DNA from: Curvibacter sp.
GTDB lineage: Bacteria > Pseudomonadota > Gammaproteobacteria > Burkholderiales > Burkholderiaceae_C
Direction: 5' to 3'
Length of the DNA stretch: 64,000 nt
Assembly: GCA_020621965.1 (NCBI GenBank)
Contig: JAHRYV010000003.1
Coordinates: forward strand, 79,451-143,450
Each line of letters starts with the position of its first letter. Position 1 is the stretch's first letter. This document shows, piece after piece, positions 16,308 through 25,323 of the stretch. The notes beneath the pieces are model-generated. The model saw only the letters and a list, made by a program, of their open reading frames with translations. It was not told the origin of the DNA and ran no database searches. A program made the translations under genes and the position numbers.

Positions 16308-17222
16308 CTAAGCCAGCGCCGGCGCCACCACGGCTTCGAGTTGCGTGCGCAGCCAGCGGTGCGCGGCGTCCTGCTGGTAGCGCGCGTGCCAGATCGCGTA
16401 CATGGGCAGGGTGGGGCAGGTCACCGGCGGCGGGCAGCTGGCCAGGCCCTTGAGCGTGTGGCGGGCCAGCAGGCCGGGTACCGTGGTCAGCAGCGGCGTG
16501 CCGCGCACGAAGGCGGGCAAGGCGCTGAAGGACGGCACCATGACGGTGAAGCGGCGCTGCAGGCCGCGGGCGGCGAGGTGCTGATCCAGGTCCAGGCTGC
16601 GGGGCGGGTCGTAGACGACGGTGGCGTGGTCGGCGCCCAGGTAGTCGGCCTCGGTCAAGGGGGCTGCGCGCGCGGCGGCGTCGTAGAAGACACGGTACTG
16701 GTCCTCGAACAGGCGTTTTTGCACGATGTCCGCGCCGTCGGGCGGGCGCGGGCTGATGACCAGCTGGCAGTCGTCGGCGCGCAGCATGTCCAGCCGCGGC
16801 ACGGCCGAGGGGATGATGCGCAGCGCCACACCTGGGGCGCTTTGCCGCAGGCGCGCGGCCAGCGCGGGCAGCAGCAGGTCGCGTTGGAAGTCGTTGGCGG
16901 CAATGGTGAAGGTGGTCTGCCAGTGCGCCGGGTCGAAGTCGCCGCTGTGGGCGAAGTGCTGCAGCTGGCGCAACAGGGCGCGGGCCTGGGCGGCCAGTTC
17001 CTCGGCCCGGGCGGTGGCGACGATGCCGCGGCCACTCTTGACGAACAGCGGGTCGCCCGTGATGGTGCGCAGCTTGTCCAGCAGGTGGCTGACGGCGGAC
17101 TGGGTCACGCCCAGGTGCTGGGCGGCACCGGTGACCGAGCCCGCCTCCACCACGGCCAGCAACACCCGCAGCAGATGGCCATCCAGGTCTAAATGATCGA
17201 ATTTGCTCATGGGTTCCATCAT
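16308..17222 (-). CDS. LysR-family regulator, divergent from ligAB
   Basis: The 304-residue product has an N-terminal winged helix (GSVTGAAQHLGVTQSAVSHLLDKLR, about 28-52) and a LysR substrate-binding domain. Starts at 17222, 17219 and 17210 are in frame and none has a strong ribosome-binding site. It converges with the AraC gene and diverges from the ligA gene over 71 bp, the usual layout of a LysR activator with its target, so it is a likely ligand-responsive regulator of protocatechuate cleavage. Confidence 0.88.
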   Translation of the reverse strand: MMEPMSKFDHLDLDGHLLRVLLAVVEAGSVTGAAQHLGVTQSAVSHLLDKLRTITGDPLFVKSGRGIVATARAEELAAQARALLRQLQHFAHSGDFDPAHWQTTFTIAANDFQRDLLLPALAARLRQSAPGVALRIIPSAVPRLDMLRADDCQLVISPRPPDGADIVQKRLFEDQYRVFYDAAARAAPLTEADYLGADHATVVYDPPRSLDLDQHLAARGLQRRFTVMVPSFSALPAFVRGTPLLTTVPGLLARHTLKGLASCPPPVTCPTLPMYAIWHARYQQDAAHRWLRTQLEAVVAPALA

Positions 17223-17230
17223 GATTCATG
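17220..17230. promoter_or_regulatory. CATGA-T-TCATG palindrome at the LysR start
   Basis: A perfect 5-1-5 inverted repeat covers the first codon of the LysR gene and lies 64 bp before ligA. LysR regulators bind dyads of this kind in the divergent promoter region, and binding here would also allow autorepression. Short, so only suggestive. Confidence 0.4.
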
Positions 17231-17293
17231 TATTTATCTTGGTCAATGGCTCCGGAATACTCCAGCTGATCCCAGTCAACCAAGGAGATAGAC

Positions 17294-17647
17294 GTGAGCA
17301 TCAGCCGCGAAGAGAAGCCGATTCCGGGCACCACGCTGTTTGACGCGAATCAAGCCCGCAAGGGTTACGCGCTCAACAAGATGTGTTTTTCCTTCAATTC
17401 GGAGGAGAACCGCAAGGCCTTCCAGGCCGACGAGGAGGCCTATATGCGCAAGTACGGCTTGAACGAGCAGCAGGCGGCGGCCATCCGGGCGCGCAACGTG
17501 CTGCAGCTGATCGCGGCCGGCGGCAACGCCTATTACCTGGCCAAGTTCGCCGGCATCTTCAAGCTGGACATGCAGGACATCGGCGCCCAGCAGACGGGCA
17601 TGACCAAAGAAGCCTTCAAGGCCAAGCTGGTCGCGGCCGGCCAGTAA
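17294..17647 (+). CDS. ligA: Protocatechuate 4,5-dioxygenase, alpha subunit
   Basis: This is the small subunit (117 residues) of the class III extradiol dioxygenase that opens protocatechuate to 4-carboxy-2-hydroxymuconate semialdehyde. Recognisable text includes IPGTTLFDANQARKGYALNK and the helix RKYGLNEQQAAAIRARNVLQ. It starts with GTG at 17294, six bases after AAGGAG. It is followed after 25 bp by the catalytic subunit. The symbol pmdA is used in Comamonas. Confidence 0.93.
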   Translation: MSISREEKPIPGTTLFDANQARKGYALNKMCFSFNSEENRKAFQADEEAYMRKYGLNEQQAAAIRARNVLQLIAAGGNAYYLAKFAGIFKLDMQDIGAQQTGMTKEAFKAKLVAAGQ

Positions 17648-17672
17648 GCAAGTACCCACAGGAGCAACAAGC

Positions 17673-18524
17673 ATGGCAAAACTCATCGGTGGCCTCGGCA
17701 CCTCGCACATTCCCGCCATCGGCGGCGCCATCCACAAGGGGCTGCAGCAGGAGCCCTACTGGAAACCCTTCTTCGACGGCTTTCCGCCCATCCGCGAGTG
17801 GCTGGCCAAGAGCCGGCCCGACGTGGTGGTGATGTTCTACAACGACCACGGCCTGAACTTCTTCCTCGACAAGATGCCCACCTTCGCCGTGGGCGCCGCG
17901 CCCGAGTACAACAACGCCGACGAGGGCTGGGGCATCCCGACGCTGCCGCCCTTCAAGGGCGAGGTGGATCTGTCCTGGCACATCATCAACACGCTGATCG
18001 ACAAGGAGTTCGACGTGGTGACCTGCCAGGAGATGCTGGTGGACCACGCCTGCACGCTGCCGCTCAAGCTGTTCTGGCCCGAGGGTGATTGCCCGGTGAC
18101 GGTGGTGCCGATCTGCATCAACACCGTGCAGTTCCCCCTGCCGTCGGCCAAGCGCACCTATGCCCTGGGCAAGGCCGTGGGCGAGGCGATCAAGTCCTGG
18201 GACAGCAGCAAGAAGGTGGCAGTGATCGCCTCCGGCGGCCTCTCCCACCAGCTCGACGGCGAGCGCGCCGGTTTCATCAACAAGGCCTTCGACCTCAAGT
18301 TCCTCGACAGTCTGGAGTCCAACCCCGAGTGGGCGACGCAGTTCAGCGTCCATCAGCTGGTGGAGCAGACCGGCACGCAGGGCGTGGAGCTGCTGATGTG
18401 GCTGGCCATGCGCGGCGCGCTGGGCGCGGCCGGCGGCTCCAAGGTGCGCCGGGTCACCGGCAACTACCACATCCCGATTTCCAACACCGCCACGGCGGCG
18501 CTGGCGCTGGAGGCGGTGGACTAA
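17673..18524 (+). CDS. ligB: Protocatechuate 4,5-dioxygenase, beta (catalytic) subunit
   Basis: The 283-residue catalytic subunit carries the iron ligands expected for LigB: His12 (GTSHIP) and a second His at about 59 (YNDHG), and the active-site base in SGGLSHQL. It forms the enzyme with the alpha subunit encoded just upstream (Shine-Dalgarno ACAGGAG, gap about 9). Later genes of the 4,5-cleavage pathway (dehydrogenase, hydratase, aldolase) are not in the window, so the pathway must be completed elsewhere. Also known as pmdB. Confidence 0.94.
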   Translation: MAKLIGGLGTSHIPAIGGAIHKGLQQEPYWKPFFDGFPPIREWLAKSRPDVVVMFYNDHGLNFFLDKMPTFAVGAAPEYNNADEGWGIPTLPPFKGEVDLSWHIINTLIDKEFDVVTCQEMLVDHACTLPLKLFWPEGDCPVTVVPICINTVQFPLPSAKRTYALGKAVGEAIKSWDSSKKVAVIASGGLSHQLDGERAGFINKAFDLKFLDSLESNPEWATQFSVHQLVEQTGTQGVELLMWLAMRGALGAAGGSKVRRVTGNYHIPISNTATAALALEAVD

Positions 18525-18630
18525 GCCAAGTCCGCGGCGCGGGCTGCACGCAGCGGGCGGTCTGCGGGTTTGCCCTGCACGGGAGTGAGGGTAGGGCCGA
18601 ACCTGATGTCACAAGGGGTGCCCCCTCCCG

Positions 18631-18636
18631 TATACT
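18631..18636 (+). promoter_or_regulatory. Candidate -10 box (TATACT) before the Crp-like gene
   Basis: TATACT stands out in GC-rich sequence 41 bp before the ATG at 18677. No convincing -35 is visible at 16-18 bp upstream, so this may need an activator. Visual prediction only. Confidence 0.35.
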
Positions 18637-18676
18637 AAATTTCAGGGAGGGGCGTGCCGTTACCGCCAAGTTCATC

Positions 18677-19417
18677 ATGAAAGCCGATTCCGTCCGTAGC
18701 GGCGCCATCACCGCCCGCCCAGAGCCCCGGCAGAACCTGCTGCTCGCAGCCCTGCCCGACGCCGAGCTGCAGCGCTGGCTGCCGCTGCTCGAACCGGCGG
18801 ATCTGCCGCTGGGGCAGGTGCTTTATGAATCCGGGGGGACGCTCAGTCATGTGTACTTCCCCACCACGGCCATCGTCTCCCTGCTGTATGTGACCGAGAA
18901 CGGTTCCTCGGCTGAGATTGCCGTTGTCGGTTTTGAGGGGCTGGTGGGCATCTCCCTTTTCATGGGCGGCAACTCCACCTCCAGCCGCGCCGTGGTCCAG
19001 AGCGCGGGCAAGGGTTTTCGTCTGGGGTCCCGGGTGATGATGGATGAATTCGAGCGTAACGCGCATGTTCAGCACCTGTTTCTGCGCTACACCCAGGCCT
19101 TGATCACCCAGATGTCGCAAACGGCGGTGTGCAACCGGCATCACTCGCTGGACCAGCAACTCTGTCGCTGGCTGCTGCTGAGCCTGGACCGGCTGCCGGG
19201 CAACGAACTGGTGATGACGCAGGAGCTGATTGCCAACATGCTGGGCGTGCGCCGCGAAGGCGTGACGGAGGCCGCCCTGCGGCTGCAGAAGGCTAGCCTG
19301 ATCCAGTACAAGCGGGGGCACATCACCGTGCTGGACCGCCCGGGCCTGGAACAGCGGACCTGCGAGTGTTATGCCGTGGTCAAGAAAGAATATGACCGCT
19401 TGCTGCCGCAGCAGTAG
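18677..19417 (+). CDS. Crp/Fnr-family transcriptional regulator
   Basis: The 246-residue product has a cyclic-nucleotide-binding-like beta domain (LPLGQVLYESGGTLSHVYFPTT, about 38-60) and a C-terminal winged helix (MTQELIANMLGVRREGVTEAA). The reading frame extends upstream but codon use and the promoter-like TATACT favour ATG 18677. The effector-pocket residues typical of cAMP binding are not obvious, so the ligand is unknown. It precedes a block of signalling genes. Confidence 0.87.
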   Translation: MKADSVRSGAITARPEPRQNLLLAALPDAELQRWLPLLEPADLPLGQVLYESGGTLSHVYFPTTAIVSLLYVTENGSSAEIAVVGFEGLVGISLFMGGNSTSSRAVVQSAGKGFRLGSRVMMDEFERNAHVQHLFLRYTQALITQMSQTAVCNRHHSLDQQLCRWLLLSLDRLPGNELVMTQELIANMLGVRREGVTEAALRLQKASLIQYKRGHITVLDRPGLEQRTCECYAVVKKEYDRLLPQQ

Positions 19418-19572
19418 GGCGACGGTACTTTCGGGCAGGTTGTCACCCAGGCGGCTGTGGCCGCGGCACCGGTGCCGCATCGATGACGCCGATCCGGCTC
19501 TGCTGCCGGGTTCACAGCGGGCGCGGGTTCACAATGAGCCCTCCAGCCCGTTTCTCCGCACAGAAAGTGACC

Positions 19573-22500
19573 ATGGCGACAAGAAAAAAAAGCACTGTTT
19601 CGGCAAGCAGGGCCCCGCGTCAGGCCCGGGCCGCCGGGGTGCGGCCGCCCGAGGACCAGGGCGCGGAGTCACCCCAGGCGACTGCGCCCGGGGTGGGCGG
19701 CTTTCCCATCGTCGGCATCGGCGCGTCGGCCGGGGGGCTGGCGGCGTTTGAAGCCTTCTTCTCCGGCATGCCCGCCGACATCCAGCCTGGCATGGCCTTT
19801 GTCCTGGTGCAGCACCTGGCGCCCGACCACGAAAGCCTGCTGGCGGACCTGATCCGGCGCTACACCCGCATGCAGGTCTTTCAGGTGGTGGATGGCATGA
19901 CCGTACAGCCCAACTGCGCCTACGTGATTCCGCCCAACCACGACATGGCCTTCATCAACGGCTCCCTGCAGCTGCTCATGCCCTCGGCGCCACGCGGCCA
20001 GCGCCTGCCCATCGACTTCTTCTTCGAGTCCCTGGCCCAGGATCAGGGCGAGCGCGCGATCGGCATCGTGCTGTCGGGCACCGGCAGCGACGGCACCCAC
20101 GGCGTGCGGGCCATCAAGGATGGCGGGGGCATGGTGATGGCGCAGACGCCGGACTCCACCGAGTTCGACGGCATGCCGCGCAGCGCCATTGCCACGGGGC
20201 TGGTGGACTACGAACTGCCGCCGGCCGCGATGCCGGCCAAGCTCATGGCCTATGTGGCGCAGGTCTTCGGCAAGTTCCGCCGCTCCGCGGTGCTGCCGCC
20301 ACCGCGGACCGACAGCGCGCTGAAGAAGATATTCGTCCTGCTGCGCGCCCAGACCAGCCACGATTTTTCCCACTACAAGCCCAGCACCATCCACCGGCGC
20401 ATCGAGCGGCGCATGGCCGTCCATGAGATCGAGGTGATGGAAGACTACGTGGCCTATCTGCAGAAGACGCCGGGGGAGGTGGAGGCGCTGTTTCGCGACC
20501 TGCTGATCGGCGTGACGAACTTCTTCCGCGATCCGGAGGCCTTCCGCGCGCTGGAGGAGCAGGTCATCCCCCGGCTGCTGGCCGGCAAGCCCGCAGATGT
20601 GGCGATCCGGGTCTGGACGGCGGCCTGCTCCACCGGCGAGGAAGCCTATTCCGTCGCCATCCTGCTGCAGGAGTACCTGCAGGCGCACAAGCTCAACCAC
20701 AAGGTGCAGATCTTCGCCACCGACATGGACAGCCGGGCCGTGGCCACGGCGCGCGCCGGGGTCTACCCGGCCAGCATTGCCGAAGACATCACGCCCGAGC
20801 GGCTGGCGCAGTTCTTCACGGCCGAGTCCGACGGCAGCGCCTATCGCATCCACAAAAGCATACGCGACATGCTGGTCTTCTCCGAGCATGACCTGATCAA
20901 GGACCCGCCCTTCTCCAAGCTCGACCTGATCACCTGCCGCAACCTGCTGATCTACCTGGACAAGGATCTGCAGAAGAGACTCATCGTCCTGTTCCACTAC
21001 GCGCTGCGCCAGGGCGGCATGCTGTTCCTGGGCGCTTCGGAGAATGTGGGTGACCTGGGCGATCTGTTTGCCGTCATGGACGGCAAGTCCAAGCTCTACC
21101 TGCGCAAGGAGGATTTTCACGGCGCCCAGCGCGCGGCCCTGGGGCGCTTTCTGCAGCCCACGAGCCTGGAGCTGGCGGGCGCGGTGTTGACGCCGGCCGC
21201 GGCCAAGACCGCGGGCAACGTGAAACTTCCCCTGCGCGAGCTGACCGAGCAGGCGCTCCTGCAGCAGGTCGCGCCCGCCGCGGCGCTGGTCAATGACAAG
21301 GGTGATCTCCTTTACCTGCACGGCCGCACCGGCATGTACCTGGAGCTGACACCGGGCGAGGCCGGGATCAACAACATCCTGAAGATGGCGCGCGAAGGGC
21401 TGCGGCGCGAGCTGACCACGGCCTTGCACAAGGCCGTCGTGGGCCGGCAGATCGTGCGGGCCGCCGGCCTGACCGTCAAGACCAACGGTCACCACAGCCG
21501 CGTCAACCTGACCATCCGTCCGGTGCCGGTCAGCACGGTGGTGAGCACGGAGTCCTTCCTGTACCTGGTGATCCTGGAAGAGCCCCCCCTGGCGGACACC
21601 GAGCCGCCGCCGGCACGGCCCATGGGCACCGGCCCGGCCTCCGGGCAGGTCGACGCCCGCGTCGCGGCGCTGCAGCAGGAGCTGCGGGCCAAGGAGGAGT
21701 ACCTGCAGGCGGCCAATGACGAGCTGGAGACCTCGAACGACGAGCTGCGCTCCGCCAATGAGGAGATGCAGTCCATCAACGAGGAGCTGCAGTCCACCAA
21801 CGAGGAGCTGGAGACCTCCAAGGAGGAGCTGCAGTCGGTCAACGAGGAGCTGGCCACGGTCAACACGGAGTTGCAGACCAAGGTGTTCGATCTGTCACGG
21901 GCCAACAACGACATGAACAACCTGATGGCGGGTACCGGCGTGGGCACCGTCTTTCTGGACCACCAGCTGCGCATCCTGCGCTACACGCCCGCGGCCAATG
22001 CGATCATCAACCTGATCCCGGGCGACGTCGGGCGGCCGATCGCGCATGTGGCGTCCAACCTCGTCGACTACGACCGCCTGGCCGCGGATGTGCAGGCCGT
22101 GCTGGACACGCTGGTGCCCAGGGAGGTGGACGTGCAGACCCGGGCCGGCGCCTGGTACACCATGCGCATCCTGCCCTACCGCACGCAGGACAACGTCATC
22201 GAGGGTGTTGTCATCACCTTCATCGACATCTCGGAGGTCGTGCGCACGCGCGAGTCGCTGCGCCAGGCCAACGAACTGCTGCGTCTGGCCGTGGTGGTGC
22301 GCGATGCGAACGATGCCATCACCGTGCAGGATCTGGCCGGGCGCATCCTGGCCTGGAACCCGGGTGCCCAGAGGCTGTATGGGTGGACGGAAGCCGAGGC
22401 GCTGCTGATGAACGCCCGCGACCGGATTCCGCCGACCCTGCGGCAGGGCGCACTGGAGCAGTTGCACCAACTCAGCCGCGCGGAGATGCTGGCGCCTTTC

Positions 22501-22665
22501 CAGACGCAGCGCCTGGGCAAGGACGGCGCGGTGGTGGACATCTGGATGACGGCCAGCCCCTTGGTGGACGAGGCCGGCCAGGTCTATGCGATCGCGACCA
22601 CCGAACGCAGGTGCCAATCCGGCACGGGGCGAGCGCCCGAGGCCCAGGATGGCCGGCAGAGCTGA
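19573..22665 (+). CDS. CheB-CheR-PAS fusion signalling protein
   Basis: A protein of about 1030 residues joins, in order, a CheB methylesterase (GIGASAGGLAAFEAFF; Ser, the VQHLAPDH His and GTGSDGT Asp), a CheR methyltransferase (VWTAACSTGEEAYSVAILL; DLITCRNLLIYL), a heptad-repeat coiled coil (repeated NEELQS/NEELET blocks, about 21700-21890) and two PAS domains. There is no receiver domain on CheB and no kinase, so the output probably passes to the kinase encoded next. ATG 19573 (MATRKK) is preferred over in-frame starts at 19483 and 19534. No chemotaxis genes lie nearby. It overlaps the following kinase gene. Confidence 0.9.
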   Translation: MATRKKSTVSASRAPRQARAAGVRPPEDQGAESPQATAPGVGGFPIVGIGASAGGLAAFEAFFSGMPADIQPGMAFVLVQHLAPDHESLLADLIRRYTRMQVFQVVDGMTVQPNCAYVIPPNHDMAFINGSLQLLMPSAPRGQRLPIDFFFESLAQDQGERAIGIVLSGTGSDGTHGVRAIKDGGGMVMAQTPDSTEFDGMPRSAIATGLVDYELPPAAMPAKLMAYVAQVFGKFRRSAVLPPPRTDSALKKIFVLLRAQTSHDFSHYKPSTIHRRIERRMAVHEIEVMEDYVAYLQKTPGEVEALFRDLLIGVTNFFRDPEAFRALEEQVIPRLLAGKPADVAIRVWTAACSTGEEAYSVAILLQEYLQAHKLNHKVQIFATDMDSRAVATARAGVYPASIAEDITPERLAQFFTAESDGSAYRIHKSIRDMLVFSEHDLIKDPPFSKLDLITCRNLLIYLDKDLQKRLIVLFHYALRQGGMLFLGASENVGDLGDLFAVMDGKSKLYLRKEDFHGAQRAALGRFLQPTSLELAGAVLTPAAAKTAGNVKLPLRELTEQALLQQVAPAAALVNDKGDLLYLHGRTGMYLELTPGEAGINNILKMAREGLRRELTTALHKAVVGRQIVRAAGLTVKTNGHHSRVNLTIRPVPVSTVVSTESFLYLVILEEPPLADTEPPPARPMGTGPASGQVDARVAALQQELRAKEEYLQAANDELETSNDELRSANEEMQSINEELQSTNEELETSKEELQSVNEELATVNTELQTKVFDLSRANNDMNNLMAGTGVGTVFLDHQLRILRYTPAANAIINLIPGDVGRPIAHVASNLVDYDRLAADVQAVLDTLVPREVDVQTRAGAWYTMRILPYRTQDNVIEGVVITFIDISEVVRTRESLRQANELLRLAVVVRDANDAITVQDLAGRILAWNPGAQRLYGWTEAEALLMNARDRIPPTLRQGALEQLHQLSRAEMLAPFQTQRLGKDGAVVDIWMTASPLVDEAGQVYAIATTERRCQSGTGRAPEAQDGRQS

Positions 22666-23932
22666 ATCCGCCGCGCGCAGCCCTGCGGCCCCCACCGCAG
22701 GGCCGACCTTGCGTCAGCAGGCCGAGGCGGTGCTTGATGTCCAGGCCGAGCCCACCCCCGGCCAGCTGGCGGCCATGTCACCCGAGCAGACGCAGCGCAT
22801 GTTGCACGAACTGGGCGTGCACCAGATCGAACTGGAGATGCAGAACGAGGAGCTGCGCCGCGCGCAGGCTGAACTGAGTGCGGCGCGGGCGCGTTATTTC
22901 GACCTCTATGACCTGGCGCCGGTGGGGTACTGCACCCTGGACGAGCAGGGGCAGATCCGGCAGGCCAACCTCACGGCGGCCAGCATGCTGGGTGTGGCCG
23001 TCAGTGCCTTGCGCGGCAAGCTGCTGACGGCCTTCATCTGCAAGGAGGACCAGGATGTCTACTACCTGCACCGCAAGCAGCGCATGGAGGCGGGCCGCAC
23101 GCACGCGTGCGAGTTGCGCCTGGCCAGGCAGGACGGCACCCTGGCCTGGGTCCATCTGGCGACCACGGCGGGCCACGACGCGGACGGCGCGCCGGAGTTG
23201 CGGGTCGTGCTGACCGATGTGACGGAGCACAAGCAGGTGGAAGCGGCCTTGCGCGAGAGCATGCGCCAGTTGCAGACGCTGTCGCGCCGGGTGCTTGAGG
23301 CGCAGGAGACCGAGCGCCACCGTGTGGCGCTTGAATTGCACGACGAACTGGGGCAGGCACTGACCGCCATCAAGATCAACCTGCAGGTGGGCCAGCTGTT
23401 CCAGAAACAGACGGCGGGCGAACTCAACGCCGAGAACATCCGCATCGTCGACGAGGCCTTGCAGCAGATGCGGCGGCTGGCCTATGCCCTGCGGCCCTCG
23501 ATGCTCGACGACCTCGGGCTGGCACCGGCACTGCGCTGGATGGCGGAACAGACGGCGGCACGCAGTGGCCTGCGGGTCGATTTTGACGCGGGCCCGCCGC
23601 AGCCGCGACTGGCACCCGAGATCGAGATTGCTGTCTTTCGAATCGCCCAGGAGGCGCTGACCAACATCGTGCGCCATGCCCAGGCCCGGCACGTGCAGAT
23701 GTCCCTGCACCGCGACGGCGAGGGGCTGGTGCTGCGTGTGCAGGACGATGGCCTCGGCTTCGATCCGGCCGCCGTGCGGGTTCGTGCGCTGGCTGGGGGC
23801 AGCCTGGGGCTGCTCGGCATGGAAGAGCGTGCCATGCTCATCGGCGGGCAGCTGCTGATCGAATCGGCACCGGGCCAGGGGTGCACGCTGCGCCTGCGTT
23901 GTCCGGCACGCGGTCGCGCGGAGCTGCCATGA
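22649..23932 (+). CDS. PAS-containing NarL-type sensor histidine kinase
   Basis: From ATG 22649 the product has about 427 residues: a helical N-terminus, a PAS domain (YFDLYDLAPVGYCTLDEQGQ, about 75-95), HisKA_3 dimerisation region with phospho-His in ALELHDELGQALT, and a HATPase with EALTNIVRHAQ and DDGLGFD. No transmembrane segments are seen, so it is cytoplasmic. It overlaps the CheB-CheR gene by 17 bp and the following regulator by ATGA, which supports one signalling operon. Confidence 0.88.
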   Translation: MAGRAESAARSPAAPTAGPTLRQQAEAVLDVQAEPTPGQLAAMSPEQTQRMLHELGVHQIELEMQNEELRRAQAELSAARARYFDLYDLAPVGYCTLDEQGQIRQANLTAASMLGVAVSALRGKLLTAFICKEDQDVYYLHRKQRMEAGRTHACELRLARQDGTLAWVHLATTAGHDADGAPELRVVLTDVTEHKQVEAALRESMRQLQTLSRRVLEAQETERHRVALELHDELGQALTAIKINLQVGQLFQKQTAGELNAENIRIVDEALQQMRRLAYALRPSMLDDLGLAPALRWMAEQTAARSGLRVDFDAGPPQPRLAPEIEIAVFRIAQEALTNIVRHAQARHVQMSLHRDGEGLVLRVQDDGLGFDPAAVRVRALAGGSLGLLGMEERAMLIGGQLLIESAPGQGCTLRLRCPARGRAELP

Positions 23933-24582
23933 AGCCGGCCCGTGTCCTGCTGGCCGATGACCACACCCTGGTCCGTGCCGGCCTGCGCAAGCTGCTGGAG
24001 TCCATGCCTGAGCTGACGGTGGTGGGGGAGGCGGCCGACGGGCTGGCGCTGCTGGCGCTGGCAGAACAGCTGCAGCCCGACCTGGTGCTGATGGACATCG
24101 CCATGCCGGGTCTCAATGGACTGGAAGCCACAGCCCGTCTGGTGAAGGCACAAGCCGGAATCCGTGTGCTGATTTTGTCCATGCACCAGAACGAGGAATA
24201 CGTGCGGCAGGCCTTGCGCCATGGCGCGGTGGCCTACTTGCTGAAGGATGCGGCGCCGGTGGAGCTTGAGCTGGCGATCCAGGCGGTCCAGCGCGGCGAG
24301 ATCTATCTGAGTCCGGCCGTTTCCCGGGGCGTGGTGAGCGACTATGTCCAGCGCCTGCGCGGCGAGGACTCACCGGCCGTGCTGCTCACACCACGCCAGC
24401 GCGAGGTCTTGCAGCTGATTGCCGAGGGCCACAGCAGCAAGGAAATCGCGCGTCGCCTCCATCTCTCGGTCAAGACGGTGGAGACGCACCGCAGCCAGCT
24501 GATGAAACAGCTCGACATCCACGAAGTGACCGGCCTGGTGCGCTACGCCCTGCGCGCGGGCCTGATTTCGTCCGACAGCTGA
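23929..24582 (+). CDS. NarL/FixJ-family response regulator
   Basis: The 217-residue product has a receiver domain with Asp10-Asp11 and phosphoacceptor Asp56 (LVLMDIAMPG), and a LuxR-type helix-turn-helix (LTPRQREVLQLIAEGHSSKE, then LHLSVKTVETHRSQLMKQL). It is the natural partner of the kinase whose stop overlaps its ATG. Confidence 0.92.
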   Translation: MKPARVLLADDHTLVRAGLRKLLESMPELTVVGEAADGLALLALAEQLQPDLVLMDIAMPGLNGLEATARLVKAQAGIRVLILSMHQNEEYVRQALRHGAVAYLLKDAAPVELELAIQAVQRGEIYLSPAVSRGVVSDYVQRLRGEDSPAVLLTPRQREVLQLIAEGHSSKEIARRLHLSVKTVETHRSQLMKQLDIHEVTGLVRYALRAGLISSDS

Positions 24583-24598
24583 TCCGGCACCGTACCCC

Positions 24599-24616
24599 CC
24601 GGTCGGCGCCGACCGG
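24599..24616. other. 18-bp perfect palindrome after the NarL-type regulator gene
   Basis: CCGGTCGGC is followed directly by its complement GCCGACCGG, 17 bp after the stop. There is no T-run, so it is at best a weak Rho-dependent end signal. A further dyad (around 24638-24660) follows in the same 215-bp intergenic stretch. Confidence 0.4.
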
Positions 24617-24797
24617 CCGGAGTCTCAGGTGTTATTCCGGTCGATTTCAGGTATCGAACCGATTTCGCAGCTGGCCGTTCGGCCCTAAATTGTGATGAAT
24701 GTCGCTAAAGACGCCATTTGTTGCAAATCGCACCGACGCATGTCCATGGGGCGGCGCTACAGTGCCCCACCTGATCTCTACCCTATTGGGGAGCCCT

Positions 24798-25190
24798 ATG
24801 ACCACCAAGGTCCTGCTGGTTGACGACAACCCGACTTTTCTCTCCTCCGTCAGGATGTTTCTTGGCATGCTGCCCAATATGGAGGTGGTCGGCGAGGCGC
24901 ATGACGGCCTGGCCGCATTGAAGCAGGCCGACAAGCTGCAGCCTGACCTGGCCCTGCTCGACATTGCCCTGCCCGAGATGAATGGGCTGGAGGTCGCACG
25001 CAAGCTGCAGTCGCTGCCCCGTCCTCCGAAGATCGTCTTCCTGTCCATGCATGACGGCCCCGATTACCGGGCCGCGGCATCCAGCCTGGGTGCAGACGGT
25101 TATGTCAGCAAGGCCGATTTCGTGACGGAACTGTTCCCGATCGTGAAGCGGCTGGCCGGGACGGAACCGGAATCCGGCCAACCGCACTGA
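24798..25190 (+). CDS. Stand-alone receiver-domain response regulator
   Basis: This 130-residue product is a receiver domain only: Asp9-Asp10, phosphoacceptor Asp55 (LALLDIALPEMNG), and the conserved Ser/Lys positions (VFLSMHDG, GYVSKADF). ATG 24798 follows a strong GGGGAG; the frame is open further upstream but the intergenic base composition argues against an earlier start. Without an output domain it likely works by protein contact or as a phosphate sink for the neighbouring signalling genes. Confidence 0.87.
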   Translation: MTTKVLLVDDNPTFLSSVRMFLGMLPNMEVVGEAHDGLAALKQADKLQPDLALLDIALPEMNGLEVARKLQSLPRPPKIVFLSMHDGPDYRAAASSLGADGYVSKADFVTELFPIVKRLAGTEPESGQPH

Positions 25191-25215
25191 AGACCGCACA
25201 AGCGCCGAGACGTAC

Positions 25216-25253
25216 AAGCCTCATGCCCGATGGAAGGGGCATGAGGCTTTTTT
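25216..25253 (+). terminator. Strong intrinsic terminator
   Basis: A perfect 13-bp stem (AAGCCTCATGCCC at 25216-25228 with its complement at 25237-25249) and 8-nt loop run into six Ts (25248-25253). It ends the stand-alone receiver gene; the A-rich left arm gives less support for the opposite strand. Confidence 0.9.
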
Positions 25254-25323
25254 CTGGCGGGTGGTCGGGCGCATGGCCAGGCGGCCGGTAAGGCCGGCGC
25301 GCCGTCACGCAGGGCGACTGAAC

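Noticed and set aside
17294..18524. LigAB as a gallate or other class III dioxygenase
   Set aside because: The separate small alpha subunit and the text of both subunits fit protocatechuate 4,5-dioxygenase best; gallate dioxygenases are usually single fused chains.
19669..21495. A 608-residue frame opposite the CheB-CheR fusion
   Set aside because: Antisense shadow with no recognisable domains; the plus strand has intact CheB and CheR motifs.
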